Shown here piece after piece: positions 8,214-15,557 of a stretch of 64,000 nucleotides of DNA. Where the stretch lies: contig OY764869.1 of assembly GCA_963668585.1 (NCBI GenBank), forward strand, positions 3,286,001 through 3,350,000. Reading direction: 5' to 3'. The notes under the pieces are model-generated. The model made no database searches. It was not told the origin of the DNA and saw only the letters and a list, made by a program, of their open reading frames with translations. The translations under genes were made by a program, and so were the position numbers. The stretch's first letter is position 1. The number at the start of each line of letters is the position of its first letter. This DNA comes from Bin87 sp963668585. Lineage in GTDB: Bacteria > Chloroflexota > Dehalococcoidia > Lucifugimonadales > UBA3495.

Positions 8214-9977
8214 ATGAAAAGCGATTTCATGATGGCGTTGAATCAGTTATCCGCCGAACGGGGGCTGCGGAAGGAACTGGTGCTGAACAAGGTTGAGGTG
8301 GCGCTGGCCACCGCATTCCGGCGCGACAGTGTCGCCGGTGCAAAAAACCTGTCGGTCAAGCTGAACCCGAATACAGGCGACATCAGCATCTTCCCGCTGC
8401 GCACGGTGGTCGAAGAAGTTGAAGACCCTGAGACAGAGATCACCCTGGCGGAAGCATTGAAAATTTCTCCCAACGCAGAAATCGACACCGAAATACCCGA
8501 ATCTGATGAAGTAACCTACGACACCAGCCGCATATCCGCCCAGACCGCGCGGCAGGTGCTGATGCAGGGCTTGCGGGAAGCGGAAAGGGAAAAGACTTTC
8601 GAGGAATACTCCGGTTACCAGGGCGAGATCATCAGCGGAAGCGTCGAGAGCATCGAAAAAGGCCCCACGGTATTCATCAACCTGAACCCACACCAGGCTC
8701 AGAACCAGAACCGCGCTCGCGGCATCATGCGCCCGGATAACCAGGTCGGCAATGAGAGGTACCGCAAAGGACAGAACCTGAAAGTCCTGCTCGTGGAGGT
8801 TCAACAAACCACTCGCGGACCGGAGGTTGTTGTCAGCCGCTCTCATCGTGACCTGCTGCGCCGGTTGATGGAAGCGGAGGTGCCCGAAATCAGCAATGGC
8901 ACGGTGGAAATCCGCGCCATTGCCCGCGACCCCGGCATCCGCAGCAAAATAGCAGTCGCATCGCATCAGGAAGGCGTTGATCCGGTGGGGTCGTGCATTG
9001 GCCTGCGCGGCAACCGTATCCAGAGCATCGTCAACGAGTTACAGGGTGAGAAAATCGATGTAATCGAATGGGATTCCAATCCACAGGTCCTGATTTCGCG
9101 GGCGCTCAGTCCCGCTGATGTCGGCGCGGTGGAACTGGAACTCGATGAAAAAACGGCGTATGTCGTGGTTCCCGAGAGCCAGATGTCGCTGGCAATTGGA
9201 AGGGACGGACAGAACGCCAAGCTGGCCGCTCGGCTCACGGGTTGGCGCCTTGACATCAAGAACGTGGAGCAGTGGGAAACCCTGCGCGTCGCACGCGCGG
9301 CCGAAGCAGCACGGATGGCAGCCGAACAGGCCGCAGCCACTGCTGCCCTCGCAGAGGCTGCCGCTGCCGCCGCTGCCGTGCAAGCGGATATGGCCGAGGA
9401 AGCCGTGGAAGCAGAGGTGCTCCCGGTCGCCGAAGCCGCAGAAGCAGCCATCGCTGAAACCGGGCTGGTCGTGGGCGCACCGGAAGAAGCGGCCGCAGCC
9501 CAGGAGTTGGAGACTCCTGCCGTTGCTGAGGTTCAAGCCGCCAGCCCTGAAGTAGACGTAGCGGAAGCGGTGCAGGAAACCGCAGCGGTCGCAGAGGAGG
9601 ATTACGACGAAGAAGCCCTCTTGGCTGAACTCCTCGCGGAAGAACAAGCCGCAGCCGCCGCTCCCGAAGAAGCCGAACCTGAACCCGAACCAGTGGGGTT
9701 GGGCATCGAGGCGCTGGATGAACTGACCATTAATGATGTCATCGAAGAAGAGTTCGAAGACGAAGAAGAGTTCGAAGACGAAGAGCCGGCCGAGGAAATG
9801 AGCGACCTGCTGGCAGGCCTGCCCAATCTCGCGCCCGACGCCGGGAAGATCCGGTTCGCGGAGGACATTGTCGGCGACTTCAGGGGCGGCACCGGACGTC
9901 GGCGCCGGGGCGGCAACAACAACCGCCGCGGCGGGAACGTCCCCGGGGCCCGTGGCCCCGGTCCTCGCCGCCGGTAA
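8214..9977 (+). CDS. nusA: Transcription termination/antitermination factor NusA
   Basis: 587 residues. The N-terminal RNAP-binding domain (MKSDFMMALNQLSAERGL), an S1 domain (GEIISGSVESIEKGPTVFIN) and two KH domains (DPVGSCIGLRGNRIQSIVNE and LAIGRDGQNAKLAARLTGW) occupy about residues 1-360. The remaining 220 or so residues are a low-complexity tail rich in Ala and Glu, with an acidic tandem repeat (EEEFEDEEEFEDEE) and a basic Arg/Gly end (GRRRRGGNNNRRGG). GGAGG at 8202-8206 sets the start. First gene of nusA-rnpM-infB-rbfA-truB; the usual rimP is absent upstream. Confidence 0.95.
   Translation: MKSDFMMALNQLSAERGLRKELVLNKVEVALATAFRRDSVAGAKNLSVKLNPNTGDISIFPLRTVVEEVEDPETEITLAEALKISPNAEIDTEIPESDEVTYDTSRISAQTARQVLMQGLREAEREKTFEEYSGYQGEIISGSVESIEKGPTVFINLNPHQAQNQNRARGIMRPDNQVGNERYRKGQNLKVLLVEVQQTTRGPEVVVSRSHRDLLRRLMEAEVPEISNGTVEIRAIARDPGIRSKIAVASHQEGVDPVGSCIGLRGNRIQSIVNELQGEKIDVIEWDSNPQVLISRALSPADVGAVELELDEKTAYVVVPESQMSLAIGRDGQNAKLAARLTGWRLDIKNVEQWETLRVARAAEAARMAAEQAAATAALAEAAAAAAAVQADMAEEAVEAEVLPVAEAAEAAIAETGLVVGAPEEAAAAQELETPAVAEVQAASPEVDVAEAVQETAAVAEEDYDEEALLAELLAEEQAAAAAPEEAEPEPEPVGLGIEALDELTINDVIEEEFEDEEEFEDEEPAEEMSDLLAGLPNLAPDAGKIRFAEDIVGDFRGGTGRRRRGGNNNRRGGNVPGARGPGPRRR
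9744..9785 (+). repeat. 18-bp tandem repeat inside nusA
   Basis: The 18-bp unit GAAGAAGAGTTCGAAGAC occurs at 9744-9761 and again, unchanged, at 9762-9779, with a partial third copy. In protein it gives the acidic EEFEDE repeat. Perfect identity suggests a recent duplication by slippage. Confidence 0.85.
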
Positions 9978-10383
9978 TCGCGTCGCGGCGAAACCCGCCG
10001 CAGAAAATGCGAATGCGGCCATTCGAATCACTGCACAGGTAACCGGTATTCCCAAAAAGCGTCACATACCGGAACGTAGCTGCATCGCCTGCGGCCTCAA
10101 GGGGCCAAAAGGTGATTTCCTGCGGGTCGTTCGTACACCGATCGGCTCGGTTAGACCGGATACTAAGGGTCGCGCCAACGGTCGAGGCGCTTACCTGTGC
10201 CACCGCGTGGGCTGCTGGGAAAAGGGCATCGCCAAACGAGCCCTGGAACGTAGCCTGCGGGCACGCGTTTCGCAGGAAGACTTGGAACAACTGCAAAGCT
10301 ATTATATTGAGATTATCGCGTCCGGCGGCCCTGACGCCAGCACTGGCACGGCGGCCGCCGTTTCGCCAGGCGCAGGCATTTAG
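9952..10383 (+). CDS. rnpM: YlxR/RnpM-family RNA-binding protein
   Basis: 143 residues from GTG 9952. The YlxR core is clear: PERSCIACGLKGPKGDFLRV, then RANGRGAYLCHRVGCWEKGI and KRALERSLRARVS. Known members bind RNA, including RNase P RNA. The start is uncertain. The frame is open through the 3' end of nusA, with a TTG at 9868 and this GTG as the only plausible starts; neither has a good ribosome-binding site, so coupling to nusA translation is likely. About 50 residues precede the conserved domain. YlxQ, often the next gene, is missing. Confidence 0.85.
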   Translation: MAPVLAAGNRVAAKPAAENANAAIRITAQVTGIPKKRHIPERSCIACGLKGPKGDFLRVVRTPIGSVRPDTKGRANGRGAYLCHRVGCWEKGIAKRALERSLRARVSQEDLEQLQSYYIEIIASGGPDASTGTAAAVSPGAGI

Positions 10384-10437
10384 AACGCCCTTGCCGAAAG
10401 GCTTCAACGGGTTTCCCTGCACTAGGAGGTGTTATCG

Positions 10438-12246
10438 ATGACAACGCAACAGCGCAACGCTGGCCCGCGACGGGCCCGTCGCGGCGAACCCCGCCGCAGT
10501 ACTCCGCGCGCCCTGGTGCTGCCCGAAACCCTTACTGTGAAAGAACTCGCCGAGTTGCTGGACCAGTCTCCGGTAGATGTCATCAAGCAACTCATGCGCC
10601 ACGGCATCATGGTCGCGGTGAACCAGGCCATTGACCATCAGGTCGCGACGGTAGCCGCAGCCGCCTATGGCGTCAGGACCAGATTGGCGGAGCAGACGGA
10701 AGAGACCGGCGCTATCAACGCCGGGTCCACCGATGATGATGACGAAGCGTTGGAACAACGGCCGCCGGTGATAACTATCCTGGGGCACGTTGATCACGGC
10801 AAGACCAGCCTGTTGGACTACATTCGAGAAACGTCGGTCGTCGATAAGGAAGCCGGCGGCATCACCCAGCACATCGGCGCTTACCAGGTGGACCGGGACG
10901 GCCACCCGATCACTTTCCTCGACACTCCCGGACACGCCGCCTTTACCGCGATCCGCTCGCGCGGCGCCAGGGTCACAGACATCGCCGTTTTGGTGGTGGC
11001 TGCCGACGACGGAATCATGCCACAGACAGACGAGGCAATCAACCACGCCCGGGCTGCCGAAGTCCCGATCGTCGTGGCGATCAACAAGATGGACCTCCCC
11101 GGGGCCGAACCCGAGGTGGTCAAACGGCAACTCGCCGAACGCAACTTGCTTGTAGAAGAGTGGGGAGGCGAGGTGATCGCAGTTCCCGTTTCCGCCCAAA
11201 CTGGCCAGGGAGTCAGCGACCTGCTGGAAAATCTGTCCGTCTTGTCCGAAATCCTGGAGCTCAAGGCAAACCCGCACCGCGACGCGGCCGGCGTGGTGGT
11301 GGAAGCAACTTTGGACCGCCGCAGGGGACCATCCGCCACGGTACTGGTGCAAACCGGAACCCTAAACATCGGGGACCATATCGTGGCCGGCGGAGCGTGG
11401 GGTCGCGTGCGCGCAATCACCAATGAGCGCGGCGACACCATGGAATGCATCACCCCCGGGTCCCCCGGTATGGTCATGGGACTGAACGCTACGCCCGAGG
11501 CTGGCGACATTCTGCAGGTGGTACGCAACGAGCGCACCGCGCGGCAGACTGCGACCCGCCATGGCCAGCGGGCCAGCACCAACAATCTGGACACCGTCCT
11601 GACACTGGACAGCGTAGTCAAGCAGATCGATGCCGGAGACGTCAAGGAACTGGTCTTGGTTCTGAAGGCCGACGTTCAGGGCAGCGTTGAAGCCGTGGTC
11701 CAATCAGTAGAAAAATTGTCGGACGGCGACGTGAAGGCCCGCGTCATTCACTCCGGGTCGGGGGCGGTCAGCGATTCCGACGTGCAACTGGCGGCGGCCT
11801 CAGGCGGAATTGTCCTCGCTTTCAACGTCGGATTTGAAATTGGAGCCGAACGCACTGCGGAACGCCTCGGGGTGGAAATACGCGAATACCAGATCATTTA
11901 TCGCCTTCTGGAAGACGTGGAACAGGCACTGCACGGTTTGCTGGAACCCGAATTCCAGGAGGTCATTGTCGGGCGAGCAGAGGTGCGGGAGATTTTCCTC
12001 GGACGCAGAGGCGTACGAATCGCCGGTTGCCGCGTGCTGGACGGACGCATCACGCGTCAAGGTTCGGTGCGCGTAATGCGAGAGGATGACGTGGTTATTG
12101 AAACCGATATCGACAGCCTCCGACACTTCCGCGACGAGGTGAACCAGGCTACCGTTGGTACCGAGTGTGGTATCGTGCTCAACTCCTTCAACGAATTCGA
12201 AGAAGGAGACGTCATCGTTGGCTACCGGATGGAGCGAGTCAACTAG
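10438..12246 (+). CDS. infB: Translation initiation factor IF-2
   Basis: 603 residues, a short form with a single N-terminal IF2_N domain (about 25-80: LTVKELAELLDQSPVDVIKQ) preceded by an Arg-rich stretch. The GTPase domain carries G1 GHVDHGKTSLLDYIR, G3 DTPGHAAF and G4 NKMD, followed by the IF-2 beta-barrel and C-terminal domains that bind fMet-tRNA. The ATG at 10438 lies 8 nt after AGGAGG (10424-10429); the in-frame GTG at 10429 overlaps that site and is rejected. Confidence 0.96.
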   Translation: MTTQQRNAGPRRARRGEPRRSTPRALVLPETLTVKELAELLDQSPVDVIKQLMRHGIMVAVNQAIDHQVATVAAAAYGVRTRLAEQTEETGAINAGSTDDDDEALEQRPPVITILGHVDHGKTSLLDYIRETSVVDKEAGGITQHIGAYQVDRDGHPITFLDTPGHAAFTAIRSRGARVTDIAVLVVAADDGIMPQTDEAINHARAAEVPIVVAINKMDLPGAEPEVVKRQLAERNLLVEEWGGEVIAVPVSAQTGQGVSDLLENLSVLSEILELKANPHRDAAGVVVEATLDRRRGPSATVLVQTGTLNIGDHIVAGGAWGRVRAITNERGDTMECITPGSPGMVMGLNATPEAGDILQVVRNERTARQTATRHGQRASTNNLDTVLTLDSVVKQIDAGDVKELVLVLKADVQGSVEAVVQSVEKLSDGDVKARVIHSGSGAVSDSDVQLAAASGGIVLAFNVGFEIGAERTAERLGVEIREYQIIYRLLEDVEQALHGLLEPEFQEVIVGRAEVREIFLGRRGVRIAGCRVLDGRITRQGSVRVMREDDVVIETDIDSLRHFRDEVNQATVGTECGIVLNSFNEFEEGDVIVGYRMERVN

Positions 12247-12344
12247 GACGGGCCCGTCCTATCGCATGATCGGCGCCCGCCGGGCCGTTCTTCCGGAGCG
12301 AACACGGAACCAAGGCGCGATCCTTCCTTCCGGTTGAGGTGCAC

Positions 12345-12740
12345 ATGGCCGACCGTCGTCGTATAGAACGGGTGAATGGGTTGCTGAGGCAGGAAATCTC
12401 CAGCCTCGTCGGCTCTCACCTGAATGACCCGCGTCTCAGGGGGATCATCACCATCACGCAGGTGAGGACCGCTCCTGACCTCAGGACCGCACGGGTTTTC
12501 ATCAGCGTCATGGGCAATCAGACCGTTCGACAGGAAGCTTTGGAAGGCATCCAGTCGTCGGCTTCGTACCTGCGCCGTGAACTGCGTGATCGGGTGGCGC
12601 TGCGCTACATACCCTTTTTGCGGTTCATGCTGGACGATGCCATGCTTGAAGCCGACCGCTTGATGCGCATCATCGATGACCTGGAGCAAGTGGATGAATC
12701 GGGCGCTGGCGGATCAATCACCCCAGCGGGGCAAACGTAG
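12345..12740 (+). CDS. rbfA: Ribosome-binding factor A
   Basis: 131 residues, KH-like fold acting in 30S maturation. Visible RbfA marks are RRRIERVNGLLRQEISSLV at the N-terminus, NDPRLRGIITITQVRTAPDL in the centre, and LRYIPFLRFMLDDAMLEADR near the C-terminus. ATG 12345 is preceded by GAGGTG; an in-frame GTG at 12339 is part of that site. It lies between infB and truB as in most bacteria, with only 3 nt before truB. Confidence 0.93.
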   Translation: MADRRRIERVNGLLRQEISSLVGSHLNDPRLRGIITITQVRTAPDLRTARVFISVMGNQTVRQEALEGIQSSASYLRRELRDRVALRYIPFLRFMLDDAMLEADRLMRIIDDLEQVDESGAGGSITPAGQT

Positions 12741-12743
12741 GTA

Positions 12744-13691
12744 ATGTCATCCCGCAAATCCGGCGCGACCCCGGTCAACGGCTTCCTGAACCTGTATAAG
12801 CCGGTTGGGGTGACCTCCATGGAGGCGCTTCGCCGCGCGAAGCACATCACGGGCCAAAGGAAAAAGGTCGGACACGCCGGCACGATCGACCCGCTCGCAG
12901 AAGGTGTGCTCCCGATCTGCTTCGGCCAGGCCACACGGTTGATGGAGCGGGTCGTTTCAGGCAGAAAGCGCTACCGCATGACCGTACGCCTGGGGGCAAC
13001 CAGCACGACCTACGACGCTGAGGGCGACATCGACGAAACCGGCGATCCCCAAGGTCTGACCCGCAGCGACATTGCAGCCGCATTAGTCCCATTCGTCGGA
13101 CGCATCGACCAGGTGCCCCCGATGTACAGCGCGCTCAAAGTCAATGGCCAACGATTGTACGACCTGGCCCGTTCCGGCCAGGAAATCCAGCGGGATCCAC
13201 GTACGGTTATGGTATATGCAATCCGGATCGACCGCATCGAACTGCCCGAACTTCAACTAACCATCGATTGCGGAAAAGGGACGTACCTGCGTTCCATTGC
13301 CCATGACCTGGGTCAATCACTGGATTGCGGTGGATATATCACCAAACTGGCCCGCCTATCCTGCGGCCAGTTCACAGCCAATGACGGTATCACGCTAGAA
13401 ACCCTCGCCGACGCGGCGGCCAATGGCGATTGGACCACCCACCTGCACCCGATTGATTGGGTGCTGCAAGACCACGCACCGATGATCGTACCACACAAGG
13501 ATGAACGGGCAATCCGACACGGCCAGGCAATCAGAGCGGAACCCGGCCCTGCGCCCTACGAGGTTAAACGCGCCTATACAGTCCGGGGCGTGTTCCTGGC
13601 ACTGCTGCAATTCCAATCCGAAACCGGTTGCTGGCAACCGATTCGCGTATTCCAGGATGGCCCGCCATCCCGCTATGCCCCGCAGGCGTAG
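12744..13691 (+). CDS. truB: tRNA pseudouridine(55) synthase TruB
   Basis: 315 residues. The catalytic Asp lies in HAGTIDPLAEGVLPI (about residue 52), after NGFLNLYKPVGVTSMEALR. KGTYLRSIAHDLGQSL is a further conserved family stretch. The C-terminal part resembles a degenerate PUA-type domain. It makes the T-loop pseudouridine of tRNA and ends the nusA operon. Confidence 0.94.
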   Translation: MSSRKSGATPVNGFLNLYKPVGVTSMEALRRAKHITGQRKKVGHAGTIDPLAEGVLPICFGQATRLMERVVSGRKRYRMTVRLGATSTTYDAEGDIDETGDPQGLTRSDIAAALVPFVGRIDQVPPMYSALKVNGQRLYDLARSGQEIQRDPRTVMVYAIRIDRIELPELQLTIDCGKGTYLRSIAHDLGQSLDCGGYITKLARLSCGQFTANDGITLETLADAAANGDWTTHLHPIDWVLQDHAPMIVPHKDERAIRHGQAIRAEPGPAPYEVKRAYTVRGVFLALLQFQSETGCWQPIRVFQDGPPSRYAPQA

Positions 13692-13727
13692 AGTTTTCAC
13701 CTGGCTTTGGAGCGACAGACGGCCGGT

Positions 13728-14036
13728 ATGAGCGCGACCGAAATGGCATGCCAGAATTGCGGCCGTAATCTCCGTGCTTCCAGTTACACATTCCGGCCAC
13801 GAGGCGGTTCCGGCGGTATCACCAAGTGTTCCGGATGCGCTTTGCGCCACTGGCCGATGCTCCGGAGGTCCCTAATCGCCAGCGTGGTTGTGGGAACCGC
13901 GCTCACGGCGTTGAATCAGGGCGACGCAATCCTGTCCGGTCAAGTATCGAGTGCATTGGCTTGGAAAATTCCGTTGACCTATTGTGTACCATTCCTAGTG
14001 GCGACATATGGCGCACTATCCAACAGCCGCAATTAA
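13728..14036 (+). CDS. NrtS-like small membrane protein with an N-terminal zinc ribbon
   Basis: 102 residues. The N-terminus has two CxxC knuckles (CQNCGR and CSGC), likely a zinc ribbon. Two hydrophobic segments follow, with SVVVGTALTALNQGDAIL and LTYCVPFLVATYGALS. The NQGD and Y.VPF.V.TYG pattern resembles NrtS, a small nitrate/nitrite transporter subunit described in cyanobacteria. The resemblance is from memory and the family call is moderate. An upstream in-frame TTG at 13707 is less likely than this ATG. It ends before a strong bidirectional terminator shared with lexA. Confidence 0.62.
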   Translation: MSATEMACQNCGRNLRASSYTFRPRGGSGGITKCSGCALRHWPMLRRSLIASVVVGTALTALNQGDAILSGQVSSALAWKIPLTYCVPFLVATYGALSNSRN

Positions 14037-14050
14037 AACCCTGACCTCAA

Positions 14051-14090
14051 GGCTAAGGGCGCATCGCCGCTGGGTGATGCGCCCTTAGCT
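14051..14090. terminator. Bidirectional hairpin between the NrtS-like gene and lexA
   Basis: CTAAGGGCGCATC (14053-14065) pairs perfectly with GATGCGCCCTTAG (14076-14088) over a 10-nt loop, extended by a G-C and a G-T pair. It lies between the ends of two convergent genes. No long T-run, so it may act as a weak terminator or an mRNA 3'-end stabiliser. Confidence 0.7.
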
Positions 14091-14105
14091 TCCGCTTGAC
14101 CTGGG

Positions 14106-14759
14106 TTAGAACTGCCGCAACACTTCCACCACTCGACCGCGTACTTCGACGTTGTCGGCGGCAGCGTAGATCGGATCCATGGTGGTGTTCGCAGGCTGGA
14201 GGCGGACGCGGTCGCCTTCTCGGTAGAACTTCTTCAGCGTGGCCTCCTCTTCCGCGATGAGCCAAGCAACCACCATCTCACCGTTTCGCGCCGAGTTGGT
14301 GGGCGTGATCACAACCACATCGCCATCATCGATCAAGGCATCGATCATGGAAGTCCCTTTGACCGACAGGGCGAACAGTGTGCCATGTTTTTTCTTCAGG
14401 TCGGGGCGCACTTCAACGACGTCAAATTCGGCGGCGGCCGCCGCACCTTCCGACGAAAAAGCCGGAATCGGTTCACCGGCCGCGATGGCGCCCACAATCT
14501 GGACCCTGGCAGATCCGGCATTCACCGGAAGTCCGGTTTCATCCAGGAGTTCAATCCCGCGAGCAATCTCGGAGCGGCGTTTCAGATAGCCATAGCGTTC
14601 GAGCAACCTCAGATTGTAGTCCACCACCGAGGTGCTGCTGATGTCGCATCCCTTCTGAATGTCTCGGACGGTTGGCGGCATGCCGTTTTCTTCAAGGAAC
14701 AGTTCGATATATTCCAGCATTCTCCGCTGACGCGGTCGCAAGTCTCGTTTCGATGTCAT
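14106..14759 (-). CDS. lexA: LexA repressor
   Basis: 217 residues. The N-terminal winged helix-turn-helix is LRPRQRRMLEYIELFLEENG to DYNLRLLERYGYLKRR. The self-cleavage site is A94-G95 (IAAGEP), and the catalytic dyad is S137 (KGTSMID) with K176 (EATLKKF). It represses SOS genes until RecA-stimulated autocleavage. ATG 14759 is preferred over TTG 14765 because GGAGG (14773-14769) is 9 nt upstream. Its own promoter carries a LexA-type palindrome (see 14807-14849), supporting autoregulation. Confidence 0.96.
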   Translation of the reverse strand: MTSKRDLRPRQRRMLEYIELFLEENGMPPTVRDIQKGCDISSTSVVDYNLRLLERYGYLKRRSEIARGIELLDETGLPVNAGSARVQIVGAIAAGEPIPAFSSEGAAAAAEFDVVEVRPDLKKKHGTLFALSVKGTSMIDALIDDGDVVVITPTNSARNGEMVVAWLIAEEEATLKKFYREGDRVRLQPANTTMDPIYAAADNVEVRGRVVEVLRQF

Positions 14760-14806
14760 GGGCAATCACCTCCGGTTGATTTTCTAGTTCCTACGTGCGG
14801 AATGTT

Positions 14807-14849
14807 TGTTCTTTGCGAACATAATACCCACGCACCTAGAATATGTCAA
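14807..14849 (-). promoter_or_regulatory. lexA promoter with overlapping LexA operator
   Basis: On the minus strand: TTGACA (14849-14844), 17-bp spacer, TATTAT (14826-14821), then the palindrome TGTTCGCAAAGAACA (14821-14807), which shares its first base with the end of the -10. Bound protein there would cover the -10 and the transcription start. Confidence 0.75.
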
Positions 14850-15019
14850 CGTGCCTGCGTCGTGGGTACGTTCCTTTCAATCATCAGCGGGGGACCCTTG
14901 GTGCGCCCAACATGAATGGGGCGTACCGCCACACACAAGAAACCGGAGCCCAGGGCCGATGCCTGGACGTCGCAATAATCGAATGACGCAAGCAGGGGCA
15001 GATCGATTCGCAGGGAACA

Positions 15020-15068
15020 GTGAACAAAAGAAGTCGACGCCGTCGTAGCGTCGACTTCTTTTGTTCAC
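15020..15068 (-). terminator. Terminator downstream of rpsT
   Basis: A perfect 21-bp inverted repeat (arms 15020-15040 and 15048-15068, 7-nt loop). On the minus strand the GC-rich inner stem (AGTCGACGC) runs into CTTCTTTTGTTC, giving a T-rich tail paired to an A-rich lead. Symmetry would allow function in both directions. The rest of 14850-15019 shows nothing I recognise. Confidence 0.8.
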
Positions 15069-15097
15069 GGAATGGTTTGAGTTCCGAACCGGTTGTA

Positions 15098-15352
15098 TTA
15101 CCCCGAATTTGCCCGGTTGAGGGCGGCCGCCAAACGAGCCTTTCTCCGGGAGGCGTTGTTCTTGTGCACGACGCCTTTACGGGCGGCCACGTCCAACTGC
15201 CTCATCGCCTTGCGCACTTCCTCTGCGGATTCGGGAGCGCCGGAAGCCAACGCACGGCGGGCGCGACCAATGGCGGTGCGGGTGGAGCGACGCACGCTCA
15301 TGTTGCGCGCGTAGCGTTTCACGGATTGTCGATGTGCCTTTTGTGCCGGCAA
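15098..15352 (-). CDS. rpsT: 30S ribosomal protein S20
   Basis: 84 residues, small basic all-helical protein of the 30S body. Recognised by KAHRQSVKRYARN, RTAIGRARRALASG and GVVHKNNASRRKARLA. It begins with TTG, preceded at 8 nt by GGAG on the minus strand. Single-gene unit with its own promoter (ATGACA/TATGAT) divergent from groEL and a strong terminator below. Confidence 0.94.
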   Translation of the reverse strand: MPAQKAHRQSVKRYARNMSVRRSTRTAIGRARRALASGAPESAEEVRKAMRQLDVAARKGVVHKNNASRRKARLAAALNRANSG

Positions 15353-15387
15353 GGGGATAACTCCTAACGTCTAACTTTCGATAGGAC

Positions 15388-15454
15388 ATCATACCAAAGG
15401 TCCTCCCAATTGTCATCCGCCGGTTGACAATTGCCCCACTGTTGCGGACAATTG
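15388..15454. promoter_or_regulatory. Divergent rpsT/groEL promoters sharing a 9-9-9 palindrome
   Basis: Minus strand (rpsT): ATGACA (15416-15411), 17-bp spacer, TATGAT (15393-15388). Plus strand (groEL): TTGACA (15424-15429), 17-bp spacer, GACAAT (15447-15452). The two -35 regions lie in an inverted repeat, CAATTGTCA (15407-15415), 9 bp, TGACAATTG (15425-15433). A further GACAATTG at 15447-15454 covers the groEL -10, 21 bp from the previous half-site. Confidence 0.6.
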
Positions 15455-15557
15455 AGATGCGAAAAACTGCGCGATTCGTTCGTGTACCGCTCGCGATTTA
15501 CCGCCACCATTCGCCGAATCGCGCTCACTCATATGCCAATTCCGGAGGATTCCAGCA

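Noticed and set aside
15407..15433. CIRCE/HrcA operator before groEL
   Set aside because: Geometry 9-9-9 matches but the sequence is CAATTGTCA rather than TTAGCACTC; reported instead as an unknown palindrome.
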